Notes: generated by a model from the sequence alone, not told the origin. DNA of 64,000 nt from Hyphomicrobiales bacterium (GCA_017305665.1 JAFKKH010000030.1:1-64000); one strand, 5' to 3'; shown: positions 26,711 through 36,339, numbered from the stretch's first letter. Program-made: numbers and translations.

Positions 26711-27438
26711 CTGCTGACAGCAGATTTACGATCCTGTCCGACGCGCAGACGGTCGCCAGGGAAGCCGCCGCGCATCTGATCTCCCGGATAGAGGCGAACA
26801 AGGGCCGGCCGGCGATCTGCCTGACCGGCGGCTCTGGCCCGAAACCACTCTATACGCTGCTCGGCAGTTCCGATTATCATGCACGCATTCCATGGGACCG
26901 CGTTCACTGGTTTATCGGAGACGAGCGTTTCGTGAGCGAAGACGATCCGCGCAACAACATGGCGATGGCGAGGCGGATTTTCCTCGATCGCTGCGCGCCG
27001 CCAGCCAATGTCCATCCCGTTTCCACCGACGCCGCCAGCCCGGATGCAGCCGCCCGGCGCTATGAAAGCGAGCTTCAAGACTTTTATGGCGCGCGCGCTC
27101 TGGGTGCGGGAAAACCGCTGTTTGATTTCGTGCTGATGGGGCTCGGCCCGGACGGACACACGGCCTCGCTGTTTCCGAAAGCTGACGCATTGAACGAGAC
27201 CGAGCGCTGGGTTGTCGGTGTCGAGCATGCCAACGTCGAACCATTCGTCCCGCGTGTGACCCTGACGCTTCCGGCGCTGGCGTCTTCGCATGAAATGTTG
27301 TTTCTCGCCTGCGGCGACGCCAAGCGCGAGATCCTGTCCAGGGTTATGGCAGGCGCCGACCTGCCCGCCACGCGCGCGCACTCCGACGGCGCCACGACCT
27401 GGCTTGTCGATACCGCGGCCGCGGGGCAAACGGCATGA
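26707..27438 (+). CDS. pgl: 6-phosphogluconolactonase
   Basis: A 243-residue enzyme hydrolysing 6-phosphogluconolactone, the step right after Zwf. Family motifs are LTGGSGPKPLYTLL (phosphate site), WFIGDERFV, and MGLGPDGHTASLFP, the last with the catalytic His. The ATG at 26707 overlaps the zwf stop by 4 bases. The gene order zwf-pgl is conserved in many proteobacteria. Confidence 0.95.
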   Translation: MTADSRFTILSDAQTVAREAAAHLISRIEANKGRPAICLTGGSGPKPLYTLLGSSDYHARIPWDRVHWFIGDERFVSEDDPRNNMAMARRIFLDRCAPPANVHPVSTDAASPDAAARRYESELQDFYGARALGAGKPLFDFVLMGLGPDGHTASLFPKADALNETERWVVGVEHANVEPFVPRVTLTLPALASSHEMLFLACGDAKREILSRVMAGADLPATRAHSDGATTWLVDTAAAGQTA

Positions 27439-27971
27439 GTGCGGATCAGAGCTCCGCCTTTTGCGCGCTGATCATCATGGGCGTATCCGGTTCGGGCAAG
27501 AGCACCATCGCGAATGCGCTGGGACAGAATCTTGGATGGATCGTTGAGGACGCCGACCAGTTTCATCCCGAAAGCAACGTCAAGAAGATGAGCGCCGGCA
27601 TTCCACTGACCGACGACGACCGGTGGCCCTGGCTACGCGCCATCGCGGCGGAGATCGCGCGCAAGCGAGCAAGCAGCACCAGCGTCATCGTGGCTTGCTC
27701 TGCGCTCAAGCGCGCGTATCGGGATGTTCTCGTGCAAGGGCATCGTGATACCCGCATCGTCTATCTGCGCGGGCGCAAGGACCTGATCGCCGAACGGCTC
27801 GCCGCACGCAAAAACCACTTCATGCCGCCGGGATTGCTCGATAGCCAGTTCAGAACCTTGGAGGAGCCATCCGGGGACGAGCATCCTCTCGTCGTCGGTA
27901 TCGACGCAAGCGTGGATCAAATCGCCGATCGCGTCGTGGCGCTGCTTGAGCAGGATCGAAAAACCTCATGA
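27435..27971 (+). CDS. gntK: Gluconokinase
   Basis: A 178-residue P-loop kinase that phosphorylates gluconate to 6-phosphogluconate. Walker A is MGVSGSGKSTIANALG. The family segments VEDADQFHPESNVKKMSAG and FMPPGLLDSQFRTLEEP are present. It overlaps both its neighbours by 4 bases. It allows gluconate, for example that produced by PQQ-dependent glucose dehydrogenase, to enter at the same point as the Zwf/Pgl product. Confidence 0.94.
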   Translation: MSADQSSAFCALIIMGVSGSGKSTIANALGQNLGWIVEDADQFHPESNVKKMSAGIPLTDDDRWPWLRAIAAEIARKRASSTSVIVACSALKRAYRDVLVQGHRDTRIVYLRGRKDLIAERLAARKNHFMPPGLLDSQFRTLEEPSGDEHPLVVGIDASVDQIADRVVALLEQDRKTS

Positions 27972-28771
27972 GCCGCATTTCCCTTGTCGTTTCCGACGTC
28001 GACGGCACCTTGGTGACCCATGACAAGCATCTGACCGATGCGGCGATCAGGGCTGTGAGGCATCTCGCGGAAAAGGATATTGCCTTTACCGTCACCAGCA
28101 GCCGCCCTGCCTTCGGAATGCGTATGCTGGTCGAACCGCTCGGCCTCAAGCTGCCACTCGGCGCGTTCAATGGCGGCCTGATCGTCGACCCCGCGTTCAA
28201 TGTTCTGCAAAAGGATACCATCCCGGCATCTGCCGCACGAATAGCGCTCGACACGTTGAGCGCCTGCGGCGTCGATATCTGGCTGTTCACAGCGGATCGC
28301 TGGCTGATCACGCGCGACGACGGACGCTACGTGCCGCACGAACGAGCGACGATCCTGACCGATCCGATCGTCGTTTCAGGCTTCGACGAGGTGATGAACG
28401 ACGCCTGCAAGATCGTCGGTGTCAGCGCCGAGCCCGAAAAGCTGATCCGCTGTGAAGCCGCAGCGCAAACAGCCCTCGGCGATCGGGCCTCCGCCGCCCG
28501 CTCACAAAGCTACTATCTCGACATCACGCCGGCGGCCCGCGACAAGGGCACGTTCGTGGAAACCATGGCGGCGCGCCTCGGCATTTCACCGCAGGCTATC
28601 GCCACCCTCGGCGACATGTCGAACGATCTCGCCATGTTCGGCAAGAGCGGCCTGTCGTTTGCCATGGGCAACGCCAGCGACGAGGTGAAGGCCCGGGCCA
28701 CGCACGTGACCGACACCAACGACAACGACGGCTTTGCGAAAGCCATCGATCGGATCATCGGGCTCGAATAG
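27968..28771 (+). CDS. Cof-type HAD hydrolase (sugar-phosphate phosphatase-like)
   Basis: A 267-residue haloacid-dehalogenase phosphatase. Motif I is VVSDVDGTLV with both Asp residues. The conserved end motif is LGDMSNDLAMF followed by GLSFAMGNASDEVKARATHV. The C2-type cap between them is typical of the Cof/YbiV subfamily, which removes phosphate from sugar phosphates and related molecules. It is the last gene of the tal-pgi/zwf set, overlapping gntK by 4 bases and ending 2 bases from the convergent GH15 gene. The exact substrate is unknown. Confidence 0.87.
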   Translation: MSRISLVVSDVDGTLVTHDKHLTDAAIRAVRHLAEKDIAFTVTSSRPAFGMRMLVEPLGLKLPLGAFNGGLIVDPAFNVLQKDTIPASAARIALDTLSACGVDIWLFTADRWLITRDDGRYVPHERATILTDPIVVSGFDEVMNDACKIVGVSAEPEKLIRCEAAAQTALGDRASAARSQSYYLDITPAARDKGTFVETMAARLGISPQAIATLGDMSNDLAMFGKSGLSFAMGNASDEVKARATHVTDTNDNDGFAKAIDRIIGLE

Positions 28772-28773
28772 CG

Positions 28774-30567
28774 TTAGCTTTTCGCGCGCTGCACGGCAGG
28801 CTTCCGCGCAGCGCTGAGATTGTGGATGGTATTGACCAGTGCAATGTGCGTCAGCGCCTGCGGAAAGTTTCCGGTCAGACGGCGAGCAACCGTGTCGTAT
28901 TCCTCCGACAAGAGCCCGAGGTCGTTGGCGACCGCGGCGACCCGCTTCAACAGCGTTTCGGCCCGGTCGAGGTCGCCGCATAGCACATAGGCGTCGGCGA
29001 GCCAGAGTGTGCAGGCCAGAAAAGCCCCTTCGATCGGCGGCTTCTCATCAGAAACCGCGCGCGGATCGTGGCGAAGAACGAAACCGTCCGGCATCAGATG
29101 CTTCTCGACCGCCGCAAGCGTTCCCGCGACCCGCGGATCTGATGTCGGCAGGAAGCCGACCGACGGGATCAGCAGCGTGCTCGCATCGAGCACCTTCGCA
29201 CCATAAGATTCGACGAAGGTATTCTGCTCGCTATCAAAACCCTTTTCACAGACATCGCGGTGGATTGCGTCGCGCAGTTCGCGCCAGTGCCCGACCGGTG
29301 CATCGAAACCGTAACGTTCCACGGTCTTGATACCGCGATCGAACGCGACCCAGACCATCACCTTCGATGAGACGTAGTGCTTGCCAGGCCCTCGTAGCTC
29401 CCAGATGCCGGCGTCCGGCTCATTCCATATCTTGGCGAGATGCTGGAGCAGATTGCATTCCAGCGCCCAGGTCGCTTCACCAAGCTTAAGCTTTGCCTCG
29501 CGTGATTGATGAAACACGTCCATCAATTCGCCGTAGACGTCGAGTTGCAACTGAGCGTGCGCCGCGTTTCCGATCCGGACCGGACGCGCGCCTTCATAGC
29601 CTGGCAACCAGTCGGCCTCCCATTCTGTCAGCCGCCGCTGTCCGAGAATGCCGTACATGATCTGCATGTCAGCGGGCGAACCAGCCACCGAGCGCAGCAG
29701 CCAGTCGTGCCAGTTCGCGGCTTCGCCGTAATAGCCGCTGTTCATCAGAGCGAGCAACGTGAACGTGGCATCGCGCAACCAGCAGAACCGATAATCCCAG
29801 TTTCGCGCTCCGCCAAGCTTCTCCGGAAGCGATGTCGTCGGCGCCGCGACGATGCCGCCCGAGGGCGCATAGATCATCGCCTTCAAAGCGATGAGCGAGC
29901 GCATGGCGATATGGCGATATGGACCGTTGTATTCAAACTTGCTGGACCACTCGTCCCAAAACGCTTCCGTCTCCTTGAGAGCAGTCATCGGATCGATGGG
30001 TTTGGGAACGGCGAAGTGAGACGCACCATAAGTCATGACGAACGGAATCGTCTCGCCTTTGCCAATCTCGAAGTCCGCGACCGTCGTCAGATCCTTGCCG
30101 CGCATCTCCACGGGAGTCCGCAACACCAGCATGTCCGGTCCGCAGATCGCGAGCAATGCCTTGTCCTTGGCGCGGCGAACCCACGGGGCATTTTTTCCGA
30201 AGCCGAACCGGATCACCAGATCCATGTGCATCTTCACCCGCCCGCGATCGCACCGGACAAGCCGGACCACGTCGGAGGCCTTGCCGCGCGGTGGCATGAA
30301 ATCAACCAGGGTGACGGCGCCGTCAGCGGTTTCGAATCTGGTCTCGAGGATGAGGCTGTCCCCGCGATAGCTGCGAGTCGAACGCTCGACCTCGCCGGCG
30401 GGCGCAATCCTCCAGTGGCCGTGCCGTTCGTCGCCCAAAAGCGCCGCAAAACACGCATCCGAATCGAACGTCGGCCAGCAGAGCCAGTCGAGCGCCCCGG
30501 TGCGATCGACAAGCGCGACGGTCTCACCGTCGCCAATGATGGCATGATCTTCAATGGTGCTGGGCAA
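28774..30567 (-). CDS. Glycoside hydrolase family 15 protein (glucoamylase/trehalase-like)
   Basis: A 597-residue soluble GH15 protein without a signal peptide, so it probably acts on cytoplasmic oligosaccharides or trehalose. The family opening MPSTIEDHAIIGDGETVALV and WLCWPTFDSDACFAALLG are clear. The catalytic-barrel motif GGARNWDYRFCWLRDATFTL is near residue 260. The only reasonable start is a TTG at 30567, because no ATG or GTG lies near the conserved N-terminus. It converges with the HAD gene. Bacterial GH15 proteins of this form include trehalases as well as glucoamylases, so specificity is open. Confidence 0.87.
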   Translation of the reverse strand: MPSTIEDHAIIGDGETVALVDRTGALDWLCWPTFDSDACFAALLGDERHGHWRIAPAGEVERSTRSYRGDSLILETRFETADGAVTLVDFMPPRGKASDVVRLVRCDRGRVKMHMDLVIRFGFGKNAPWVRRAKDKALLAICGPDMLVLRTPVEMRGKDLTTVADFEIGKGETIPFVMTYGASHFAVPKPIDPMTALKETEAFWDEWSSKFEYNGPYRHIAMRSLIALKAMIYAPSGGIVAAPTTSLPEKLGGARNWDYRFCWLRDATFTLLALMNSGYYGEAANWHDWLLRSVAGSPADMQIMYGILGQRRLTEWEADWLPGYEGARPVRIGNAAHAQLQLDVYGELMDVFHQSREAKLKLGEATWALECNLLQHLAKIWNEPDAGIWELRGPGKHYVSSKVMVWVAFDRGIKTVERYGFDAPVGHWRELRDAIHRDVCEKGFDSEQNTFVESYGAKVLDASTLLIPSVGFLPTSDPRVAGTLAAVEKHLMPDGFVLRHDPRAVSDEKPPIEGAFLACTLWLADAYVLCGDLDRAETLLKRVAAVANDLGLLSEEYDTVARRLTGNFPQALTHIALVNTIHNLSAARKPAVQRAKS

Positions 30568-30713
30568 ATAACAAATCCGGTCGGACAGTCTGGAGGGATG
30601 ATCACTATGTAGGCGTCGTACGGCTGTTGGCCATCCCGATCAAACAAATTTATGACGGGAACGATTTTTGCATCTGAAGAACTGGCCAGCCGCCAGCGCC
30701 GAAACGTCGCGTC

Positions 30714-32543
30714 TCAGCGGCCAAACCCGCGCGCCCGGGAATAGGCCGGGCGGCTTTCCTGCACAGGACGACTGACGGACGCGGCCCGGCTGTCACTCAT
30801 CGCCGCGCTGCCGGTAGTGAGTTCTTCGAGAAAGACAGGCTTCGAGAAATAGAAGCCCTGCGCGTATTTGATTCTGGTCGCGGCCTGCAGATAAGCCAGT
30901 TCCTCAAACGTCTCGACGCCTTCTGCGATCACGGTCATGCCCAAAGCCTCGCTGAGGGATTCGATCGCCTTCAGGATGCCCTGGCTGCGCGGACGCTTAT
31001 GAATATCGACGATGAAGGACCGGTCGATCTTGATCTCATCCGCCGTGATGTCGGCAAGCGCCGACAGCGACGAATAGCCGATTCCGAAGTCGTCGATCGA
31101 GACACCGACACCGAGCCGCCGCAGGATCGGCAGGATTTCGGTCTGAAAATGAGTTTTTGCCACGAACGCGTCTTCGGTGACCTCGACGATGAACCGGGTC
31201 GGGCAGCCGGTCTCTTCCAATGCCTGCGCAAAGGAGGTCATGAACGCGAGATTGCCCGCCTGTTTGGCGGCGACATTGATGCTGATGCTGACGCCCGTGC
31301 CAAACGTATCATCGATCAGATCGATCGACTTCATGATTTCAGCCAGCACCAGATGGGTGAGTTCGTCGATCAGACCGAGCTCGACCGCAAGATCGATGAA
31401 CGTTCCCGGCGCCTGAATGACGCCATCGTCGTCGCGCAGCCGGACCAGCGCTTCGATACCCCTGACTTGCTGCGTCCTGATGTCGACTTTCGGCTGGAAT
31501 GCGCAGCAAAACCGCTTGTCGAGAATGGCGAGCCGGAGTGACTGCTCGATAGCCATTCGCGCCAGCGCTTCCTGCTGCATTCCGTCGTTGAAAAGGACCG
31601 CAGCACCCTTGGTCTCATTCTTGACTCGATACATGGCGATATCGGCGTTCTGACGCAGCATTTCATAGTCGCCGCCGTGATCAGGATAAATGCTCACGCC
31701 GATCGAAGCGGATGCGAACAGCTCCGACCCGTCGATGAAAAACGGCGCCTTGAGCCGCTGCAGCAGAAATTCGATGTAGTCGGCGACCTCTGCCTCATTC
31801 CGGATCGGATTGAGCAGGAGCAGGAATTCATCGCCGCTGATACGGGACAGCATGTCGGTGTCACGCAGACCGAGACTCAGGCGTCGCGCCACCTCGACCA
31901 GCAACGCGTCGCCGGAGGCATGGCCATAGTAGTCGTTGATGTGCTTGAAGTTATCGATATCGAGGAACGCCATCGCGAACCGGGCCGACGATCCCTGTTC
32001 GCGGATAAGGCTGCCGACGCACTGCTCGATGACGCGCCGGGTCGGCAAATCCGTCAGTTCGTCATAGTAGGCACAGCGAAACAGCTCCTCCTCGATGGCC
32101 TTTTGCTGACTGACGTCGATCGAACTCGACAGCAGAAGCTGCCGGTTGGAAACCTGAACAGGACGATGCGTGGTGAGATAAACCTTCGACGCGAGATCGG
32201 TCCGGATCCTCTCCTCGGACGTTCGGACGCGGCCGGACTGCAGCACACCAGCGACAATATCCCTGCGATCGTTCAATTCCTTGCAGCGAAACGCCGCGCC
32301 GGGCACCGCTCCGACGATGTCATGTGCCGACATATTGAACTGCGCGGCAGCGGCATCGTTGACGAAAACGAAATTCCCTCGCTCGTCCTGAACCGTCACG
32401 CTCGCCGGAAGCGACATGACAACCTCGCTCAGGAAATCCAGTCGGGCATGGACGTCATCACGGCCGGTTGGCACGCTACCTGGCTGCCCCTCCCCGCTTT
32501 CGCCGGCGACAGACCATTCGTTTCGCTCAGGCGCACCGGACAT
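30714..32543 (-). CDS. PAS-GGDEF-EAL cyclic-di-GMP signalling protein
   Basis: A 609-residue cytoplasmic protein. A PAS domain covers about residues 35-145. The GGDEF domain spans about 155-315 and carries SGDEF in place of GGDEF; five residues before it is RDTD, matching the RxxD inhibitory site. The EAL domain spans about 330-580 with the usual metal and catalytic residues: EALVRL, the NVAAKQ Asn, EVTEDAF, IDDFGIGYSSL, IKIDRSF and AEGVET. The phosphodiesterase half therefore looks active. SGDEF is known in some active cyclases, so the first half is uncertain. It has no membrane segment. Confidence 0.9.
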   Translation of the reverse strand: MSGAPERNEWSVAGESGEGQPGSVPTGRDDVHARLDFLSEVVMSLPASVTVQDERGNFVFVNDAAAAQFNMSAHDIVGAVPGAAFRCKELNDRRDIVAGVLQSGRVRTSEERIRTDLASKVYLTTHRPVQVSNRQLLLSSSIDVSQQKAIEEELFRCAYYDELTDLPTRRVIEQCVGSLIREQGSSARFAMAFLDIDNFKHINDYYGHASGDALLVEVARRLSLGLRDTDMLSRISGDEFLLLLNPIRNEAEVADYIEFLLQRLKAPFFIDGSELFASASIGVSIYPDHGGDYEMLRQNADIAMYRVKNETKGAAVLFNDGMQQEALARMAIEQSLRLAILDKRFCCAFQPKVDIRTQQVRGIEALVRLRDDDGVIQAPGTFIDLAVELGLIDELTHLVLAEIMKSIDLIDDTFGTGVSISINVAAKQAGNLAFMTSFAQALEETGCPTRFIVEVTEDAFVAKTHFQTEILPILRRLGVGVSIDDFGIGYSSLSALADITADEIKIDRSFIVDIHKRPRSQGILKAIESLSEALGMTVIAEGVETFEELAYLQAATRIKYAQGFYFSKPVFLEELTTGSAAMSDSRAASVSRPVQESRPAYSRARGFGR

Positions 32544-32626
32544 GACTTCCCAACCTTCGCCACGGGCCGAAGGGCCGGCTTCCCGGACTTTCAGGCTTTT
32601 GCGGGCTAAAGCGGTTGGTAGCGGTA

Positions 32627-32660
32627 ATAAAATTGCGTCGCCTGCTGCCTTCCGCAGGCG
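32627..32660 (-). terminator. Possible transcription terminator after the AhpD-like gene
   Basis: Read on the minus strand, CGCCTGC and GCAGGCG form a 7-bp stem with an 8-base loop (32639-32660), followed by a T-rich CAATTTTATT. It lies between the AhpD-like gene and the GGDEF-EAL gene, both on the minus strand, and would separate the two units. Confidence 0.45.
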
Positions 32661-32837
32661 AACGATAGTTCCATCACCTTGTAGTTTTGGTTAAGCCGGA
32701 CCGGCAAACACTGCGACACCTTCCACACCCGGCATAACGACACCGGCCGATGCCGGTTATTGTTACCAATGCATGAACGCGACGCCGGATATGCACACCT
32801 TCCACAATGAAGGCCTCCAGCGCCGCGCCCGAAGCAA

Positions 32838-33299
32838 TCAGGCCGCAGCGTGAGCAGCCTTGACTGGATGAATGGAGCGGAAGCTGATCGCAATCCGATT
32901 CCACGCATTGATCGCTGCGACCAGCATGGTCAGGTTGACCGTCTCGGCTTCGGAGAAATGACGGCGGACCTCATCATAGATGTCATCCGGCACGTGGGTT
33001 TCCGATACCAGCGTCACCGCTTCGGTCCAGGCCAGCGCGGCCCGTTCGCGATCCGTATAGAGCGGCGATTCACGCCACGCATTGAGCAGATAGAGCCGCT
33101 GTTCGGTCTCGCCCTGCTTGCGCGCATCCTGAGTGTGCATGTTGATGCAGAACGCGCAGCCGTTGATTTGCGAAGCCCGGGTCTTGACCAGTTCGATCAG
33201 TGATTTCTCAAGGCCGCTGGCCTGGATTTGCGCTTCGAGCGCCTCCAGCGCCTTCATGGTCTGGGGCGCGGCCTGATAAGGATTCATTCTGGCTTTCAT
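32838..33299 (-). CDS. AhpD-like carboxymuconolactone decarboxylase family protein
   Basis: A 153-residue all-helical protein of the CMD/AhpD family. The redox CxxC motif C48-x2-C51 followed by H55 lies in INGCAFCINMH, as in AhpD-type alkylhydroperoxidases. A good AAGGAG site precedes the ATG at 33299. The gene lies 36 bases after emrB on the same strand, so it may be co-transcribed with the efflux pump and respond to the same toxic compound. The true substrate is unknown. Confidence 0.83.
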   Translation of the reverse strand: MKARMNPYQAAPQTMKALEALEAQIQASGLEKSLIELVKTRASQINGCAFCINMHTQDARKQGETEQRLYLLNAWRESPLYTDRERAALAWTEAVTLVSETHVPDDIYDEVRRHFSEAETVNLTMLVAAINAWNRIAISFRSIHPVKAAHAAA

Positions 33300-33335
33300 G
33301 ATCGTTCTCCTTAGGTTGAAAGATATCCGGTTGAT

Positions 33336-34955
33336 CTAGTGCGCGCCGCCAGCATCGAGATGGGCGGGCTTCGTGAGCAGAAGCGAGGCTGCAAGCGCTA
33401 CGATCAGGGCGACGCCAAGCAGATAGAACGTGTCGCTGAACGCCATGACATAGGCCTGCTTTTGCACGACATGTCCGATAGCAACGACGGCCCGATGCGA
33501 TGCGGCTGCGGGATCGGCCACGCCATGCGACATGAAATAGTGGGTCAACTGGTCGATCCGGGTGCGGGTCGCCTGCTCCAGGATCGAGACCGACTGCGTC
33601 AGGACATTGGAGTGAAATTGTTCGCGCTTGGTCAGGAACGTCTGCAGCATCGCAATGCCGACGGCACCGCCAAGATTGCGCATCATGTTGAACAGGCCCG
33701 AGGCCGACCCCGCATTTTCCGCCTCGATACCTGCGGTCGCAACCACCGACAGCGGTGTCAGGATCAATGCTTGGCCGACCGCACGAACCACATTGGGCCA
33801 GAGCAATTGATCGGAGGCATAATCGGCCGTCATATGAACGTTCATGAAATTGCTAACCGCAAACAGAGCGAAGCCGACGACGATCACGAGACGAGCATCG
33901 ATCCGCTTCATCAGCCGCGGCACAAGCGGGATCAGCAACAATTGCGGCAGACCGGTCCACGCTAGCACCATTCCGATCTGCTCGGCGTTGTAACCCTGAA
34001 TCCGGGACAGATAAACCGGCAGGATGAACACTGATCCGTAAAGCGCAATTCCCAGAAGAAAATTCGCGAGAATACCGAAGCCGAAGTTGCGGCGAAACAG
34101 TAGACGGAGATTCAACAGCGGCTTCTTGCCGGTCAATTCGATCCACAGAAACAGCGATAGTGAAATCGCGGCGATTACCGACAGCCGGACAATGAAGGGC
34201 GATCCGAACCAGTCATCCTTGTTGCCTTCCTCGAGCACGGTCTGCAACGCGCCGAGACCAACGGCCATGGTCACGATGCCGGCCCAATCGCCGTCGCGCA
34301 GCAACGACAGCTTCATCGGCTTGCGCTCCAGCGAGAACCACAGCATGCCAAGCATCAGAAGACCGGGAACGAGGTTGACGTAGAAAATGAACTGCCAGCC
34401 CCAGTTCTCGGTGAGATAGCCGCCGATCGTCGGCCCGATCGCCGGCGCAAAGGTCGCCGACAGCGCGAACAGCGCGAGGCCGACCGGCTGCTTTGCCTTC
34501 GGCAACAGCGTAATGATCAGCGTGAACGCCATCGGGATCAGCACCCCGCCGGTGAACCCTTGTATCGCGCGCAGCACGATCATCTGCGGCAGGTTTTGCG
34601 CGAAGGCGCAGGCTAGCGAGAGCGCAAGGAACAGAATGGCGTTGGTCAGCAGATAGACGCGCACCGAAAACACCTGCGCGAGCCAACCGCTCAACGGAAT
34701 GACGACGATCTCTGCGATCAGATAGGACGTCGATATCCAGCCGCCGTCGTCGATGCCGGCGCCGATCGCGCCCTGGATGTCGGCGAGCGACGCGTTGACG
34801 ATCTGGATATTCAGCACCGCCATGAAGGCGCCCAGCGTCGCGCCGAACACCGCGATCCAGGTTCGGGATGAAAGGGCTGGCGTCGCCTCGGGACTACGCG
34901 CCTGCGGGGCGTTGCCGAACGCTACGGACCTGGAATTCAATGAGATCGCGGTCAT
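33336..34955 (-). CDS. emrB: EmrB-type multidrug efflux MFS permease (DHA2)
   Basis: A 539-residue inner-membrane transporter with about 14 membrane segments. It has the DHA2 signatures NIQIVNASLADIQGAIGA in the first segment and the long GGVLIPMAFTLIITLLPKA segment. DHA2 pumps work with an EmrA-type adaptor and an outer-membrane channel to expel hydrophobic drugs. CAGGAG precedes the ATG at 34955. The adaptor gene lies 125 bases upstream on the same strand. No TolC-type channel gene is present here. Confidence 0.9.
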   Translation of the reverse strand: MTAISLNSRSVAFGNAPQARSPEATPALSSRTWIAVFGATLGAFMAVLNIQIVNASLADIQGAIGAGIDDGGWISTSYLIAEIVVIPLSGWLAQVFSVRVYLLTNAILFLALSLACAFAQNLPQMIVLRAIQGFTGGVLIPMAFTLIITLLPKAKQPVGLALFALSATFAPAIGPTIGGYLTENWGWQFIFYVNLVPGLLMLGMLWFSLERKPMKLSLLRDGDWAGIVTMAVGLGALQTVLEEGNKDDWFGSPFIVRLSVIAAISLSLFLWIELTGKKPLLNLRLLFRRNFGFGILANFLLGIALYGSVFILPVYLSRIQGYNAEQIGMVLAWTGLPQLLLIPLVPRLMKRIDARLVIVVGFALFAVSNFMNVHMTADYASDQLLWPNVVRAVGQALILTPLSVVATAGIEAENAGSASGLFNMMRNLGGAVGIAMLQTFLTKREQFHSNVLTQSVSILEQATRTRIDQLTHYFMSHGVADPAAASHRAVVAIGHVVQKQAYVMAFSDTFYLLGVALIVALAASLLLTKPAHLDAGGAH

Positions 34956-35029
34956 GGCGTGTTCTCCTGCTACGGTGAGCAGAATGCATTAGAACGAACG
35001 GTGCGATAATCGATGGAATGGTGGAATGA

Positions 35030-35062
35030 TTGTCCAGCGAGGCTTGATAAAGCCCCGCTGGA
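35030..35062. promoter_or_regulatory. Inverted repeat between emrA and emrB, possible LysR site and hairpin
   Basis: TTGTCCA (35030-35036) and TTGATAA (35044-35050) are separated by 7 bases, close to TTGTCCA-N7-TGGATAA upstream of emrA (36340-36360). The same bases also form a strong stem-loop, TCCAGCG-A-GGCTT with AAGCC-C-CGCTGGA (35033-35062), with one mismatch and a GATA loop. It may be an operator, an attenuator, or both. Confidence 0.45.
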
Positions 35063-35080
35063 CGGGAGCACCCCGGGGGC

Positions 35081-36232
35081 TCAGGACCCGGATTGCTCCG
35101 AAGTCGCAGCCAAGTGCCGGGCATCCTGAGTGCGCTCTGCGACGACCGCTGACCTGGTGTCCACCGTCGGCTCCGCCGACATGCCCGGACGCAGCAAGCC
35201 TGCGAGACGATGGTCGTCGAGCACGATCTTGACCGGAACGCGTTGCACGATCTTGGTGAAGTTGCCGGTCGCATTGTCAGGCGGCAGCAGCGCGAATTCG
35301 AGGCCGCTTGCCGGGGACAGGCTGTCGACGTGCCCCTTCAGGCGATCGCCATGGAAACTGTCGATACGCACCTCGACCGGCTGGCCCTGACGGACATGCG
35401 TCAGCTGCGTCTCCTTGAAATTGGCGACGATATAGACCGCATCGAGCGGCACCACCGCCATCAGCTGCGTGCCTGCGGTCACGTATTGTCCGACGCGCAG
35501 GGTTCGCGCGCCGACCGTGCCGTCCACCGGCGCGGTAATGGTCGTATAGGACAGATTGAGCGCCATCTGCCGATCGACCGCACGGGCGCGATCGGCCTGC
35601 GCGGCGGACTTGCTGCGCTCGGTCGTCAGCACGTCGACCTTCTTCTGCGCCGCCAGCAATGCGGATTGTCCGTGCTGCAGTTGGGCGGTCTTTTCGCGAA
35701 GCGCCGCATCGGTCTGCTGGGCGCGCTGCACGGTGCCGGACCCGGATTTCATCAAGTCGTCGTAGCGGGCCTGTTCTTCCCGCGCGAATTTCAGCCCGGC
35801 TTCTGCCGCCGTGACGTCGGCCGTCTCCTGCGCAATGATGGGCTGCTGGAGCGCGATCTGGGCATCAAGGTTGCGAACCGCTGCCTCCGCCGCCCTCACA
35901 TCGGCATGGGCCTGATCGAGCGCGGTCCTGAAATCGCGATCGTCGATCCGGGCAAGAACCTGACCCGCCTTGACCGGCTGGTTGTCAGTCACCAGCACCT
36001 GGGCAATGTAGCCAGACACTCTCGGCGCGATGATCGTCGAGTCGGCCTTGACGTAGGCGTCGTCAGTGGATTCGAGATAGCGGCCAACCGTCCAATAGTG
36101 GTGTCCGAAATGGACCGCGCTCCCGATTCCGAGCGCGATGATAACGGCCAGTGCGGCCCGCTTGATCGCCTGTCGGGACGGGCGGAGATTTATTTTCTGA
36201 GGTAAGTCAATAACATAAGGTGCATCGGTCAT
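35081..36232 (-). CDS. emrA: EmrA-type HlyD-family efflux adaptor protein
   Basis: A 383-residue periplasmic adaptor. A single membrane anchor spans about residues 27-45, followed by the family segment TDDAYVKADSTIIAPRVSGY (biotinyl-lipoyl-like half), a long coiled-coil hairpin from about 95 to 215, and the second barrel half TITAPVDGTVGARTLRVGQ. It links the EmrB permease to an outer-membrane channel. The ATG at 36232 has a perfect AGGAGG 7 bases upstream. The frame continues to 36400, but that part overlaps the divergent LysR promoter. It is divergent from the LysR gene by 140 bases. Confidence 0.9.
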   Translation of the reverse strand: MTDAPYVIDLPQKINLRPSRQAIKRAALAVIIALGIGSAVHFGHHYWTVGRYLESTDDAYVKADSTIIAPRVSGYIAQVLVTDNQPVKAGQVLARIDDRDFRTALDQAHADVRAAEAAVRNLDAQIALQQPIIAQETADVTAAEAGLKFAREEQARYDDLMKSGSGTVQRAQQTDAALREKTAQLQHGQSALLAAQKKVDVLTTERSKSAAQADRARAVDRQMALNLSYTTITAPVDGTVGARTLRVGQYVTAGTQLMAVVPLDAVYIVANFKETQLTHVRQGQPVEVRIDSFHGDRLKGHVDSLSPASGLEFALLPPDNATGNFTKIVQRVPVKIVLDDHRLAGLLRPGMSAEPTVDTRSAVVAERTQDARHLAATSEQSGS

Positions 36233-36339
36233 GATAAATCCTCCTGAGCAGGAGCGATGGCCATTCGACCGAACCATCGCGACGCCGCGGAACATGCACC
36301 TTGGTTGCCTCTTGGATAATCCGCCAAGAAGGGAAATGA

